Assembly: GCF_012396365.1 (NCBI RefSeq)
Contig: NZ_JAAXPG010000002.1
Span: 248,001-312,000 of the forward strand
Direction: 5' to 3'
DNA from: Nocardiopsis alborubida
GTDB lineage: Bacteria > Actinomycetota > Actinomycetes > Streptosporangiales > Streptosporangiaceae
DNA length: 64,000 nt
Shown here: piece after piece, positions 42,505 through 52,284 of the stretch
Layout: every line of letters starts with the position of its first letter
Numbering within the stretch: position 1 is the stretch's first letter
The notes under the pieces: model-generated
Databases searched by the model: none
What the model was told of the DNA's origin: nothing
Seen by the model: the letters and a program-made list of their open reading frames with translations, nothing else
Translations under genes and position numbers: made by a program

Positions 42505-44730
42505 ATGACTGTCGGGATTCTGATGGAGAAGCCGTCCGCGGCACGCAACGGGAGCAGGGCGTGGGGCGGGCCGAAGGGCACTTTCGACGGCGAGCGGTAC
42601 GTCATCACCCACGCCAGGGGGCACCTCTACGAGTTCGTCGCCCCGGACAAGATGGTCCATCCGTCGCTGGCCGACAAGTACAAGAACTGGGACATGGCTA
42701 ACCTCCCTTGGGATCTCCGCGACTTTTCTTGGGCCAACGAACCGATCCAGGACACCGCCCAGGTCCGCAATAACGTCAAGCAGGCCCTGTCGGGCTGCGA
42801 CGAGATCGCCATCGCCACGGACTGGGACGAGTCGGGCGAGGGCGACGCCATCGCCATCAACGCGCTCGTTGAGCTGGGGCTGACCGGTAAGAAGATCTCG
42901 CGGCTGCACTTCACCGACGAGTCGGAGAAGTCCCTGCAGCAGGCGTTCAAGGACCGCCAGCCGGTGCAGTCGGTGCACGACCACCCGGCGTTCAAGAAGG
43001 CCCGCTTCCGCTCAATGTTCGACTTCGCCTCGATGCAGTGGTCGCGGGCAGCGACGAACATAGCCCGACAGTCCGGCCAGGACGCGGTCCTGCGCCAGGG
43101 ACGGCTGAAGTCGGCGATGGTCAAGCTCGTCGGCGACCAGCTCAAGGCCTACAACGACTACGTGAAGCGGCCGTTCTTCCAGAACCGCTTCCTCGACGAG
43201 AACGCCGTTGTCTACACCAACCCGAACGAGCCGCGCTTCGACAGGGCCGACCAAGTGCCGCAGAAGTACACCGCCTCGTCGGTGGTCAGGGACAGCGCGG
43301 AGATGAGACGGACCACTCCCCCGAAGCTGCTCGACCTCGCGGCGCTGTCGTCGATGCTCGTGAGCAAGGGTGTGAAGGCCCAGCTCACGCTCAAGACCTA
43401 CCAGGCGATGTACGAGCAGCAGGTCGTGTCCTACCCGCGCACCGAGGACAAGACGATCACCCCGCAGCAGCACGCCGAGCTCGCGCCGCTGGCCGACCGG
43501 ATCGCCGCGGTGGCGGGCGTGGACACCAAGCACCTGACCCATCGCGAGCCGAGGAAGACCCACGTGAAGCCGGTCGGCGCGCACGGCGCGAACCGCCCCG
43601 GCCCGAACGTGCCGTCCTCCCTCGAGGACGTCGAGCAGCGTTTCGGTACCGCCGGCCGCCTCATCTATCAGACGCTGGCGAAGAACTACCTGGCCATACT
43701 CGCCGCCGACTACGAGTACGAACAGCAGAAGGGCCACCTCGAGAAGTACCCCGACTTCAAGGGCATCGCCAACGTGCCGAAGAAGATGGGTTGGAAGTCG
43801 GTCTTCGATCCCGACGCCGGGGACGAGGATACGGCTGGCGACAAGGACGAGTCCGCTCATGGCCTGGGCACCAGCGCCGAGCCGTACGTGCACGAGGGCG
43901 CGAACAAGCGTCCGGAGCACCCGAGCATGAAGTGGCTGATGAAGCAGCTCGAGAAGAGGGACGTCGGCACCGGCGCGACGCGGACGAGCACGTACTCCGA
44001 GATCACCAGCGCCAAGGCGAAGAACCCACTGCTCGTCGAGAAGGGCAAGAAGCTCACCCTGGCCTCGGTCGGCGAGATGAGCTGGCTGCTGCTGCCGGAC
44101 ACCCGCATCGGCGACCTGTCGCTGACCGAGGAGGTCTACGCCGGCATGCGCGCCGTCGCCGAGGGCAGCGCTGATCCCGATCAACTGCTGGCCCGGGTCG
44201 CCGATTGGGTCCGCGAGGACATCAAGGTGATGACGAGGAACGCTGACGCCATGCGCGCGACGCTCGGCCTGGCCAAGACCGAAGTGGCCGCCCGTGCCGA
44301 GGGCGTTTGGGCGGCCGCGCCCGACGGCCCGAAGAAGGTCTCGTTCAAGAAGGTCTGGGCTGGCCACGAGTTCACCGATGACGAGATCGACCGCCTGTTG
44401 GCCGGTGAGGAGATCTCCTTCGAGGCGACGTCCAAGGCCGGTAAGTCCTTCTCGGCCAGGGGCAGGCTCGGGCTCGGCGAGTTCAGGGGCCGACGCTACG
44501 TCGGCTTCCAGCTCGAGGTCTCTGACCGCCCCGAGGCGTGGTGCAAACGCTCGTTCTCCGAGGACGAGAAGCAGGCCTTGGAGGCCGGCGAGACCCTCGA
44601 GCTCGACGGCTTCGTCTCCAAGAACGACAAGATCTTCTCCGCGAAGGTGAGCTGGGATGCGAAGGCGAAGCGGATCGTCCCCCACTTCGACGACAAGAAG
44701 TCCACGCCGCGGGCGAGGGCGCGTGCCTGA
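42505..44730 (+). CDS. Type IA DNA topoisomerase (TopB-like) of the transfer module
   Basis: A 741-residue topoisomerase of the type III/TraE-like kind found on conjugative elements. The TOPRIM domain begins with GILMEKPSAARN (Glu8 is the catalytic acid) and continues to TDWDESGEGDAI. The active-site tyrosine lies in VVSYPRTEDKTITP. The C-terminal 130 residues hold two repeats of a DUF3945-like unit (HEFTDDEIDRLLAGEEISFE and SFSEDEKQALEAGETLELDG), a feature of topoisomerases on mobile elements. It would relax or decatenate DNA during transfer. AGGAGGC precedes the ATG. The base composition is less GC-extreme than in the cargo genes to the left. Confidence 0.85.
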   Translation: MTVGILMEKPSAARNGSRAWGGPKGTFDGERYVITHARGHLYEFVAPDKMVHPSLADKYKNWDMANLPWDLRDFSWANEPIQDTAQVRNNVKQALSGCDEIAIATDWDESGEGDAIAINALVELGLTGKKISRLHFTDESEKSLQQAFKDRQPVQSVHDHPAFKKARFRSMFDFASMQWSRAATNIARQSGQDAVLRQGRLKSAMVKLVGDQLKAYNDYVKRPFFQNRFLDENAVVYTNPNEPRFDRADQVPQKYTASSVVRDSAEMRRTTPPKLLDLAALSSMLVSKGVKAQLTLKTYQAMYEQQVVSYPRTEDKTITPQQHAELAPLADRIAAVAGVDTKHLTHREPRKTHVKPVGAHGANRPGPNVPSSLEDVEQRFGTAGRLIYQTLAKNYLAILAADYEYEQQKGHLEKYPDFKGIANVPKKMGWKSVFDPDAGDEDTAGDKDESAHGLGTSAEPYVHEGANKRPEHPSMKWLMKQLEKRDVGTGATRTSTYSEITSAKAKNPLLVEKGKKLTLASVGEMSWLLLPDTRIGDLSLTEEVYAGMRAVAEGSADPDQLLARVADWVREDIKVMTRNADAMRATLGLAKTEVAARAEGVWAAAPDGPKKVSFKKVWAGHEFTDDEIDRLLAGEEISFEATSKAGKSFSARGRLGLGEFRGRRYVGFQLEVSDRPEAWCKRSFSEDEKQALEAGETLELDGFVSKNDKIFSAKVSWDAKAKRIVPHFDDKKSTPRARARA

Positions 44731-44753
44731 TCCACCGACCGCTCGAGGCCGCT

Positions 44754-44782
44754 GGCCACCCGGACGAGTCGTCCGGGTGGCC
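44754..44782 (+). terminator. 14-bp palindromic stem after the topoisomerase gene
   Basis: GGCCACCCGGACGA meets TCGTCCGGGTGGCC around a single base, so about 13 bp can pair with a 3-nt loop. TTTAAA follows 10 nt later. It lies 24 nt after the stop at 44730. Confidence 0.6.
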
Positions 44783-44793
44783 GGACTCCTTTA

Positions 44794-44817
44794 AATGGTC
44801 AATGAATGACCATTCAT
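44794..44817. promoter_or_regulatory. Nested inverted repeats, probable operator of the transfer operon
   Basis: AATGGTCA (44794-44801) faces TGACCATT (44807-44814), and inside this ATGAATG (44802-44808) faces CATTCAT (44811-44817). A related element, ATTCATTGAAT, lies at 42414-42424 upstream of the topoisomerase gene. The site is about 140 nt before the next start. One regulator could bind both; none is identified. Confidence 0.45.
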
Positions 44818-44954
44818 AAGCGACCCATCCGATAGAGTGTCCCCATACAGTCTTCATCCATGAATCCATTGCAATCATATAGTGATGGGTGAGGGAGAGG
44901 TGAGCGGGCGGATGCGAACGATCGCTGAGCCGACGGCGGGAGTGGGTGCGCGGC

Positions 44955-45851
44955 ATGCCTGAAGTCAAGAGCGCGTACAAGGTCCCGGTCAGCCTGGCCA
45001 GGGGCCTGCCAGACCACGAGATCGGTCTCGGCGGCAAGAGCTGGCAGATGCGGCCGATGCCGATCAAGCAGATCGGCTTCTTCCTCGGCGGGATCATCGT
45101 CGTCGCCTGGTGCGCGACTTCAACCTTCATCGCCGACTCCGGCGCTAAGTTCATCGCGCTCTTCGTCCTGTGGTCGCTGGTCTTCGTCCTCTACATGGGC
45201 CAACTAACCAAGACCAAGGAGCTGCGGATCATGACGGTGCCGCCGCTGCTGGCCTACCTGCCGAAGTCGGCGCGCCAGGTCTTCACCAGGCGGAACTCGA
45301 ACCCATCAGGCTTCTACTCGATTGTCGGCATCGAGTGGATCGACGTGGACGGGCGGATCCACTACTCCGACGGTGGACAGGGGCAGGTCTACCTCGTCGT
45401 CGGGTCGGCGAGCTACCTGCTCTTCGACGAGGACCGGGTCGGGATCCTCAAGCGCAACGACGACTTCTGGAAGAAGGTTGAGACGACCTGCGAGCACGTC
45501 TTCATCACGACGAAGGAACCGCAGCGGATCTACCACCAGATGGCGAATCTCGAGCGGCGCAACCAGGCATTGGAGGTCCGGGACCCCGATCTCATCGAGC
45601 TGCAAAACGAGCAGTACGACATCCTCACCCAGCACGTCGGTGGCAAGTTCGCATCGATTCACCAGTACCTGCTGCTCAAGGGCAAGAGCGAAGACGCGCT
45701 GCGCCGTGGACACACGATCCTTCAGGCCGAGGTCGAGAACAGCGATCTGATGATCAAGGAAGCCACGATGCTCGACCGCGAAGAGGCCCAGTCGATGCTG
45801 CGGGTCTTCTACTCCGGCATCGATGACCAGCTCGCCCCCGCCGCAACTTGA
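44955..45851 (+). CDS. PrgI-like type IV secretion membrane protein
   Basis: A 298-residue protein whose N-terminus follows the PrgI pattern of Gram-positive type IV secretion systems: a short VP..L...LPDHEIGLGGKSWQM stretch, then two adjacent transmembrane helices (IGFFLGGIIVVAWCATSTFI and FIALFVLWSLVFVLYMGQL), then a cytoplasmic domain. In PrgI proteins that domain docks to VirB4. The ATG at 44955 is chosen; a GTG three codons upstream is possible. It is followed 45 nt later by the VirB4-like gene, as in known transfer operons. Confidence 0.65.
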   Translation: MPEVKSAYKVPVSLARGLPDHEIGLGGKSWQMRPMPIKQIGFFLGGIIVVAWCATSTFIADSGAKFIALFVLWSLVFVLYMGQLTKTKELRIMTVPPLLAYLPKSARQVFTRRNSNPSGFYSIVGIEWIDVDGRIHYSDGGQGQVYLVVGSASYLLFDEDRVGILKRNDDFWKKVETTCEHVFITTKEPQRIYHQMANLERRNQALEVRDPDLIELQNEQYDILTQHVGGKFASIHQYLLLKGKSEDALRRGHTILQAEVENSDLMIKEATMLDREEAQSMLRVFYSGIDDQLAPAAT

Positions 45852-45896
45852 GCGACATCCCCCAACGAGACGACGAAGTAAGGACGCGGACGAACC

Positions 45897-48143
45897 ATGG
45901 CGCTGATGAGGAAGAGCCGGAAGCAGCTGGGTATCCCGGCCGAGGCTGAGCCGGAGACCGGGTCGAGCCAACCGATCGACGGGCCCGAGCCCCAGATGAC
46001 GACCGCCGCTAGGCGCGGCCTGCTCGGCTGGTGGGCCCGACGTCAGGAGGAGCGGCAACTGGCCGGATCCTACTTTTTCTACCCGCACCTCATGGCGCTC
46101 AAGCCCAAGGAGCGCTACCTCTTTCGATCGGACTACTTCGAGGTCGACTCTTCGGTCGCCTGCGTCCTTGGCTACTTCCACGACGACGCCTCACACGACG
46201 CCTTCGCCCCGTTCTGGGGCATCGACAGGATCCCCTCGGGGCTCGACGAACGTGTCACGGCGGTCGTGCTCGAGCAGGTTGTGCGCAAGGACGACAAGTG
46301 GGTCGACCAGTACACCAAGCAGTCGGAGAAGCTCGACTCCCTCGAAAGCAGCGAGCAGGAAGCCTCAGGCACGACCTCGTCGAAGCGCAAGGCCGCCAAG
46401 GCCTCAGCCGACCGCGAGGCGATCATCGGTGAGCTCCAAGACGGAGCGACCTACCTGCACGTGCACAACCGCCTCTTCCTCAAGGCACCGGACCTGGAGA
46501 TCCTCGAGGACACCATTGAGCGGGTCACGCGTCTCTACATCGACCGCTTCGGCACACTCAAGGCCGCAGCCTACGTCGGCGAGCAGCGCCAGGAGCTGTC
46601 AGGCCTGTTCAAGAACAACGACAAGAAGCGCGGCAAGGGCTTCCACTACACCTCGACCGAGTTCGCCGGCTCCTACTCGCTGGTGACCAACGGGCTCAAC
46701 GACAAGAACGGAGAGTACGTCGGGTTCATGGTCGGAGACGTCAATTCCTCGGCTGTGCTCATGGGTGTCAATGACTACGCCCACCACGTCGTCATCGCCG
46801 ACCCGACGCTGTCGGAGTACCTCGGCCGCGAGCGGGTGTCGAACATGTGGTGCTCGAAGCTGTCTCAGGCGACGATGCTCGACAACGGCCGCGTTGTCCA
46901 CCTCGTCCTCGACGGGGCCAAGATGGACAAGCTCGGGCCGACGTTCGACCGCCTGACCGCCCGCGTCGACCTCAACTCCGGCGACGTGAACATGTTCGAG
47001 ATGTTCGGCGAGGAGAAGGACGAGCTGGCGATCTTCTCCACGCACATGGAGAAGCTCAAGCTCATGTTCGAGCAGCTCTATGAGTCCTCGGACGGGGCAG
47101 TGGCCTCGATTATCAGGGGCAACCTCGAGCGGATCGCCACGGACTTCTACATCGACCAGGGAATGTGGCGCGAGAACGCTCAGCACATGCGCAAAAAGCT
47201 GCGTGTGGTCGGCATCGACCACGCGCATGTGCCGAAGCTACAGCTGTTCGTGTCCTACCTCGACATGGCGCACAAGCGTCTGCTGGCCTCGGACAAGAAC
47301 GACCCCGACCAGCTCCGGGCGCTCAACCTGCTCCAGACCATCGGCCAGACGATGCTCTCAACCAACGGCGACCTGTTCAACAACACCACGGCCGCCGCGA
47401 TCGACGGGGTCCGCGACGCCCGCCGGGTGCTCTACGACTTCTCACGGCTGATGACGCGCGGGCGCGGCGTGGCCATGGCCCAATTGGTCAACATCGTCGG
47501 CTTCGCCGTAGCAGAGCTCGGTGTGGGCGACACTGTGATCATCCACGGGGCCGACCTCATCGACGACCGGGTGAAGACGTACATCACCGAGCAGTTCGAG
47601 CACCTCTTCGACCGGGGAGGGCGCGTCGTCTACAGCTACAACGACGTCGACAAGATGCTCTCAGACTCGAAGTTCAACAAGTTCGACGCCGCCGACTACA
47701 CCGTGCTCGGGCCGATGCGCGACTCGACGGTGCTCGAGTACCAAAGGCAGCTGGCCCAGCAGATCCCCCGCGACCTCGCCAACCTCATCACGACCCGCGG
47801 CGAGAGCCTGTCGTACCTACGCCGCGGTGTGACGAATGTTGTCTTCCACCTCGACCTGGCACTGGGGATCAACCCCTACCGCGAGGCCCAGCGACGCAAG
47901 GTCCGCCTCGAAGCGGCCAGGGCCGAGGAGGCCGAGCGGATGGCCCAGATCCTCGACGACGACCCGACGCCGGGTGCGAACCTCACGTCATTGGGGAGCA
48001 GCATGAATGATGATTCAGACGATGAATTGACTGATGACCCGCCCGGGGCACGGAAGACGAAGCCGACCGCGGGGCCCACCAAAAAGGCCTCGCGCCGCGG
48101 CACGGCGACGAGGGGCAAGCGGACGAAACTGGCCAAGTCGTGA
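45897..48143 (+). CDS. VirB4-like type IV secretion protein without a recognisable P-loop
   Basis: A 748-residue protein placed where the VirB4/TrbE ATPase belongs. The N-terminal half (about residues 50-270) looks like the VirB4 N-terminal region. In the C-terminal half, segments such as NGRVVHLVLDGAKMDKLGPT and VDLNSGDVNMFEMFGEE correspond to the viDpkgE and iNpfd stretches after Walker A, but the GXXGXGKS loop that should precede them is replaced by GVNDYAHHVVIADP and has no Gly-Lys-Ser/Thr. Towards the end RVVYSYNDVDKML parallels the usual motor-domain strand. The C-terminus is a basic tail. It may need a partner ATPase not seen here. Its stop overlaps the next start (GTGA). Confidence 0.65.
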   Translation: MALMRKSRKQLGIPAEAEPETGSSQPIDGPEPQMTTAARRGLLGWWARRQEERQLAGSYFFYPHLMALKPKERYLFRSDYFEVDSSVACVLGYFHDDASHDAFAPFWGIDRIPSGLDERVTAVVLEQVVRKDDKWVDQYTKQSEKLDSLESSEQEASGTTSSKRKAAKASADREAIIGELQDGATYLHVHNRLFLKAPDLEILEDTIERVTRLYIDRFGTLKAAAYVGEQRQELSGLFKNNDKKRGKGFHYTSTEFAGSYSLVTNGLNDKNGEYVGFMVGDVNSSAVLMGVNDYAHHVVIADPTLSEYLGRERVSNMWCSKLSQATMLDNGRVVHLVLDGAKMDKLGPTFDRLTARVDLNSGDVNMFEMFGEEKDELAIFSTHMEKLKLMFEQLYESSDGAVASIIRGNLERIATDFYIDQGMWRENAQHMRKKLRVVGIDHAHVPKLQLFVSYLDMAHKRLLASDKNDPDQLRALNLLQTIGQTMLSTNGDLFNNTTAAAIDGVRDARRVLYDFSRLMTRGRGVAMAQLVNIVGFAVAELGVGDTVIIHGADLIDDRVKTYITEQFEHLFDRGGRVVYSYNDVDKMLSDSKFNKFDAADYTVLGPMRDSTVLEYQRQLAQQIPRDLANLITTRGESLSYLRRGVTNVVFHLDLALGINPYREAQRRKVRLEAARAEEAERMAQILDDDPTPGANLTSLGSSMNDDSDDELTDDPPGARKTKPTAGPTKKASRRGTATRGKRTKLAKS

Positions 48144-51100
48144 GCAGAGGGGACGCGATGGAGCGCGAGGGCGCGATCACGCGCGTGCGAGACGGCTTCG
48201 GCGGCGCCCTGGCCAGGCTGGGGTGGAGCAAGAGCGTCGTCGGCGTGTTCCTCGTCGTGCTCGTGGCCCCGCTCCTGATCGGGCTCCTGGGAGGCTCCAC
48301 GGCCTTCGCCGACGACAACGCCTCGGAGGATGAGGACAACTACAGCCTGTACAAGCTCGCGTCCAACGGCGCGGGCTACTTCTCTGACTCCAACGAGCCC
48401 GGCGAGAGCCTCGGCGGGGCGTGGGAGAACATCGCCGAGTCCGAACCGGGGGCTGCGGGCTCCTTGCTCGGCTACGGCGACCCAACGGTCTCGCAGTTCA
48501 AGCGCTGGCTCTCGGCCGGGTTGTCGGGCTCGACGCAGACGATCACGCACGAGACCCTGAGCCAGGGGGGCGACGCCTTCCTCGCCTACGGCCAGTTCGG
48601 GGCGGCCAACAAGGACCTGGGCTTCGACTCAATGTCGAGCGGGGTCATCGGCGACATCATCGGTGGCTTCGCGGGCTCGGTGGTCTGGGCCTGCTACGGC
48701 GTGGCCCTGCTCATATCAGGGCTCTTCTTCGCCTTCATCGAGCTGCTCAAGTTCCTCAACCCCTTCGCGTGGTTCTACACAGCCGTCGCCGACGTGACCA
48801 CCGCAGCAGGGACGAGCGGTGGCTACCAGCAGGGCTTGGCCGACGGGATGCTCAACAACTGTGAGGGCGAGGACTGCGGGCCCCCGGGGCCCCTGTTGGG
48901 CGTGGCGAACTTCATTGGCGAGTGGTACGGCATGCTCGTCAACCTGTCGTGGACCGTCCTCGTCCCGCTCTTCCTCGGTTTCCTCCTCATCGGCCTCGTG
49001 CTGTTCAAGAAGATGGACCGCGGCTCGGCGATCAAGAAGTTCGCCGTACGCCTGCTCTTTCTCGGCTTCGGCCTGCCGATCTTCGGATCGATGTACACCG
49101 CCGTCCTCGACAGCTTCTCCGAATCCGGGGTCGACGCCTCGGCCGGCGCCACCCAGGTCGTCCTGTCCAACTACGTCGACTTCAACGCCTGGGCGATGAA
49201 CTCCCGCCTGCTCGTCCCCGAGGACGCGACCATCGGCTGGAACGAGGGCAGAGGTCAGGCCGATCCGAAGTCGACGATGTCGGCCCGGACCTCGGCGCTG
49301 GCGATCAACATCGTCTCCCACTCGGCCTACCGCGACGCCGGCTGGGACGCCGGCGGTGTGTCCGCTGATGCGGAGGACGCATGGAGGAACGCTTCGAACG
49401 TCGACCTCACCCAGGAGGAGCCGGGCTCGTGGCAGCAGGTCGGCACGACACTGGACATCCTCAACCGCTACATCAGCGGGCAGGAGACGCCGGCCTCGGA
49501 CTTCGAGTCGGGCGTGAAGGGCTGGCTGTCAGAGAACGCCGACGAAGACGTCAAGGAGGACTGGTTCAACAACACGGGCAGCTACGGCGACGTCGAGCAG
49601 TTCGGCGACGAGGACGACCCGAAGGCCTCCGAGGCCCCGATGATCTCGACCCAGGACGAGGGCCTGCAGTCGGAGGTCTCCGACGGCGTGCGGACGTTCA
49701 CGACGAAGAACCAGGAGGACTCGGCCAAGACCTGCGGCTTCATGGTCACGACCGACAACGGCGCCCCGGCCAAGTGCAGCATGTCGCCCCTGTCGATGTA
49801 CAACTACCTCAACAGCTCGTTCTCCTCCGATAGTCTCACTTCGTTCAGCTCAGAAAACGCGATGTCGGGCCTCGTACGCGAGAACCACGCCTCGGTGAGC
49901 CAGGTCGGCTCGGGACCGGCGTCGTTCATGTACTGGGCCAACACCGTCACGCTGCTGGGCAGCGTTTGCCTACTGGGCATCTGGTACGCCTTCGGCATGG
50001 TCATCGGCGCACTCAAGCGGACCTTCTCGCTGATCGCGGCGATCCCGTTCGCCACCCTGGGTGCGATCGCGGCGATCAGCAAGGTGATCATCTACTCGGT
50101 GGCGATGATCCTCGAGGTCATCCTCACGATCTTCCTGTATCAGTTCGTCTCACGATTGATCATCGGCGTGCCCTCGATCGCCTCTGGGCCGCTGACCAAC
50201 CTCGTGAGCGAGAACGGGCTCCTGTCCACGCTCGGCCTAGGCCCGGTGGCGGTGGTCGTCCTCACCTTCCTGTCCACACTGCTCATCATCGCCGTGACGT
50301 TCATCCTTCTGCGCGTGCGCAAGACTGTGCTCCAGGCCCTGGACGAGGTCGTGACGAAGCTCGTCGACAAGTTCCTCGAGACCGACACCGCGCCGAAGGC
50401 GAAACAGGGCGGGCTCATGCAGGCTGCGGCCGGGGGTCTTGGTGCTGGCGCGGGCATGGCGGCGGGCAACAAGCTCGCCCAGGCCACCGGCGGCAAGCTC
50501 AGCGGACTGAAGAAGCCCAACGGCAACGGTCAGCCTGGCCCCGGCGGAGGGGACACGAACAAGCCCAACGCCAGCGGGATCCCGAGCAACGCCCAACTCG
50601 AGGGCGGTAAGGCCAATGTCCTCGAGTCAGGCCAGTCCGGCTCCAGGCAGCAGGGCCCCGGGGGCAATGGATTGCCTCAGGGCGGTCCGGGCACCTTCAA
50701 CGGGTCGAGGCCGTCGTCGAGCGAGCGCGGCTCGACCGGTCAGCTGGAGCAGTCGGAGCAGGACAGGAAGGGGGGACCGCTGCAGTTGGCCGGCTCGCGT
50801 CCGGGATCGACACAGGAGGACAAGGCCGCGGCCGAAGATGTTGCTCGGCAGGGAGGCCTGTCAAGGCTGGGCTTCGACGCGAAGGACCAGAAGAAGGCCG
50901 AGATCCCCGGCGGCGGTGTGACGACCGGCGACGTCGCGAGCTCTGCTCCGGGAGCTGGCCAGGGGCATGGCGACAGCAACCGGGTCCTCGAAGGCAAGGT
51001 CCTTCCCAGCCCGCCTGGGGGCCGCAGGTCGAAGGGCGTCGAGTTCGGAGCAGACCAGACGAACTACTCCGGCTCGAACCCCGGCGACCAGCAGGCCCGA

Positions 51101-51607
51101 TCGACGCCCCGTCCGGGCAGCAGGACCGGCGGTACCTCGGTCCCGACGCGGTTCGGCCCGCAGGCCGACCCCGGCGGCCAGGCGGGGACCCCGAGCATGA
51201 AGCCCGTGCTGCAGAGCTCGCAGGCCGCACGCCCCAGCGGGGCGATCCCGCTGCCGGCCGGTCCGACCCCCGCTGCGTCGAGTGGGCCCGCAACCGCGGC
51301 ACCGAAGGCACCGGCGAGCACCGGTCCCACGGCGGTCGGCGGACCGAGCACCGTCGGCGACGCTCCTAGCGGTAACGGGTTCTCGCATCGATACCAGAGG
51401 TCGGGGAGCCAGGCGCCCCACGTCCAGGGTCAGCAGGCCCCGTCTGCGACCACGCCTTCCGGCGGGGCGGGGCAGCCCGCCCCGCAGGGCTCGTCGGCAA
51501 TCAAGGATTCGAAGTTCAAGGCGGGTCCCCGCCAAGGGGCCAAGCAGCCCAGGGCCCGTGAGAACGCGGAGCGTCCGAGTCCGGTCAACCGGCCGGACGG
51601 CTCGTAG
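48140..51607 (+). CDS. Large VirB6/TrbL-like membrane protein with Pro/Gly-rich tail
   Basis: A 1155-residue polytopic protein. It has a signal-like N-terminal helix (VVGVFLVVLVAPLLIGLLGG, cleavage-like AFADD), then about eight hydrophobic segments in two groups (residues 175-310 and 590-730) around a 280-residue polar extracellular region. This matches the VirB6/TrbL core of Gram-positive transfer systems, which forms the membrane channel. The last 400 residues are a low-complexity, Gly/Pro/Ser/Gln-rich tail, much longer than usual. Translation is coupled to the VirB4-like gene by a 4-nt overlap. Confidence 0.75.
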   Translation: MSRGDAMEREGAITRVRDGFGGALARLGWSKSVVGVFLVVLVAPLLIGLLGGSTAFADDNASEDEDNYSLYKLASNGAGYFSDSNEPGESLGGAWENIAESEPGAAGSLLGYGDPTVSQFKRWLSAGLSGSTQTITHETLSQGGDAFLAYGQFGAANKDLGFDSMSSGVIGDIIGGFAGSVVWACYGVALLISGLFFAFIELLKFLNPFAWFYTAVADVTTAAGTSGGYQQGLADGMLNNCEGEDCGPPGPLLGVANFIGEWYGMLVNLSWTVLVPLFLGFLLIGLVLFKKMDRGSAIKKFAVRLLFLGFGLPIFGSMYTAVLDSFSESGVDASAGATQVVLSNYVDFNAWAMNSRLLVPEDATIGWNEGRGQADPKSTMSARTSALAINIVSHSAYRDAGWDAGGVSADAEDAWRNASNVDLTQEEPGSWQQVGTTLDILNRYISGQETPASDFESGVKGWLSENADEDVKEDWFNNTGSYGDVEQFGDEDDPKASEAPMISTQDEGLQSEVSDGVRTFTTKNQEDSAKTCGFMVTTDNGAPAKCSMSPLSMYNYLNSSFSSDSLTSFSSENAMSGLVRENHASVSQVGSGPASFMYWANTVTLLGSVCLLGIWYAFGMVIGALKRTFSLIAAIPFATLGAIAAISKVIIYSVAMILEVILTIFLYQFVSRLIIGVPSIASGPLTNLVSENGLLSTLGLGPVAVVVLTFLSTLLIIAVTFILLRVRKTVLQALDEVVTKLVDKFLETDTAPKAKQGGLMQAAAGGLGAGAGMAAGNKLAQATGGKLSGLKKPNGNGQPGPGGGDTNKPNASGIPSNAQLEGGKANVLESGQSGSRQQGPGGNGLPQGGPGTFNGSRPSSSERGSTGQLEQSEQDRKGGPLQLAGSRPGSTQEDKAAAEDVARQGGLSRLGFDAKDQKKAEIPGGGVTTGDVASSAPGAGQGHGDSNRVLEGKVLPSPPGGRRSKGVEFGADQTNYSGSNPGDQQARSTPRPGSRTGGTSVPTRFGPQADPGGQAGTPSMKPVLQSSQAARPSGAIPLPAGPTPAASSGPATAAPKAPASTGPTAVGGPSTVGDAPSGNGFSHRYQRSGSQAPHVQGQQAPSATTPSGGAGQPAPQGSSAIKDSKFKAGPRQGAKQPRARENAERPSPVNRPDGS

Positions 51608-51632
51608 GAACCGATAGATGAGATCTGGCCCC

Positions 51633-51667
51633 GCAGGGGAGGCGGTCGATACGACCACCTCCCCTGC
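51633..51667 (+). terminator. Hairpin after the transfer operon
   Basis: GCAGGGGAGG-C-GGTCG pairs with CGACC-A-CCTCCCCTGC over a 3-nt loop, with one mismatch pair. It begins 26 nt after the stop at 51607. No clear U-tract follows. Confidence 0.65.
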
Positions 51668-52284
51668 CTGCTGTGGGGAGGTGCGATGGGCCTGAGGACG
51701 GGACTGACGGCCGTGCGCCTGGCTGGGGGTTCAAGCGGGCCCAATTGATCTGCCCATCGCAGGTCACCTCTCGTCGGGATCATTCACCGCAGCACGCCTC
51801 GGCGACGAACGCATGCAGCTGCACCGTGCCGGGACCCGACCACCTGCGGTCGGAGTCCACGACGACAGCGCGCACATACCCGTGCGGCGGTCCCGGTGAT
51901 CATCATGAACTTCGTCCTTGCCTGTCGGGGTGGCGGGAGTCAGCTCTGATGCAATCGCACCAGGACTCGCACCCACGCCCGGAAGCTAAAGCTGGACCAA
52001 AGGCTATACACATGACCATCTGATCCGCCCCCGCTTCCATCGACACAGGCAGTACCTGCTGCTCGAATCGACTCAGAGATCGTGTACCACTTGTACCACT
52101 TGAGCATTGATTGACGAGAATCCTCGACTGAACTGGGGGTTCATCGAGCTTCGCACTGTGTCTGATCTGCGGTAGGTCAAGCACTCACAGCCTCAGACGA
52201 GAGTTGATGGAGTACTGGATGCAGGTCATCGTGCTGGCCCTCCCCTTGGCGGACACAGCGACGAGCGTCGACCCGGCATGCGGA
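51668..52284. other. 617-nt gap, no confident gene
   Basis: Short open frames on both strands lack start signals, family resemblance or coupling. The stretch has mixed composition and probably contains decayed sequence. It may hold recombination sites or small RNAs, but nothing specific can be supported. Confidence 0.5.

Noticed and set aside
43012..44685. Minus-strand open frame of 557 codons
   Set aside because: Antisense to the topoisomerase gene with its YPRT and TOPRIM motifs.
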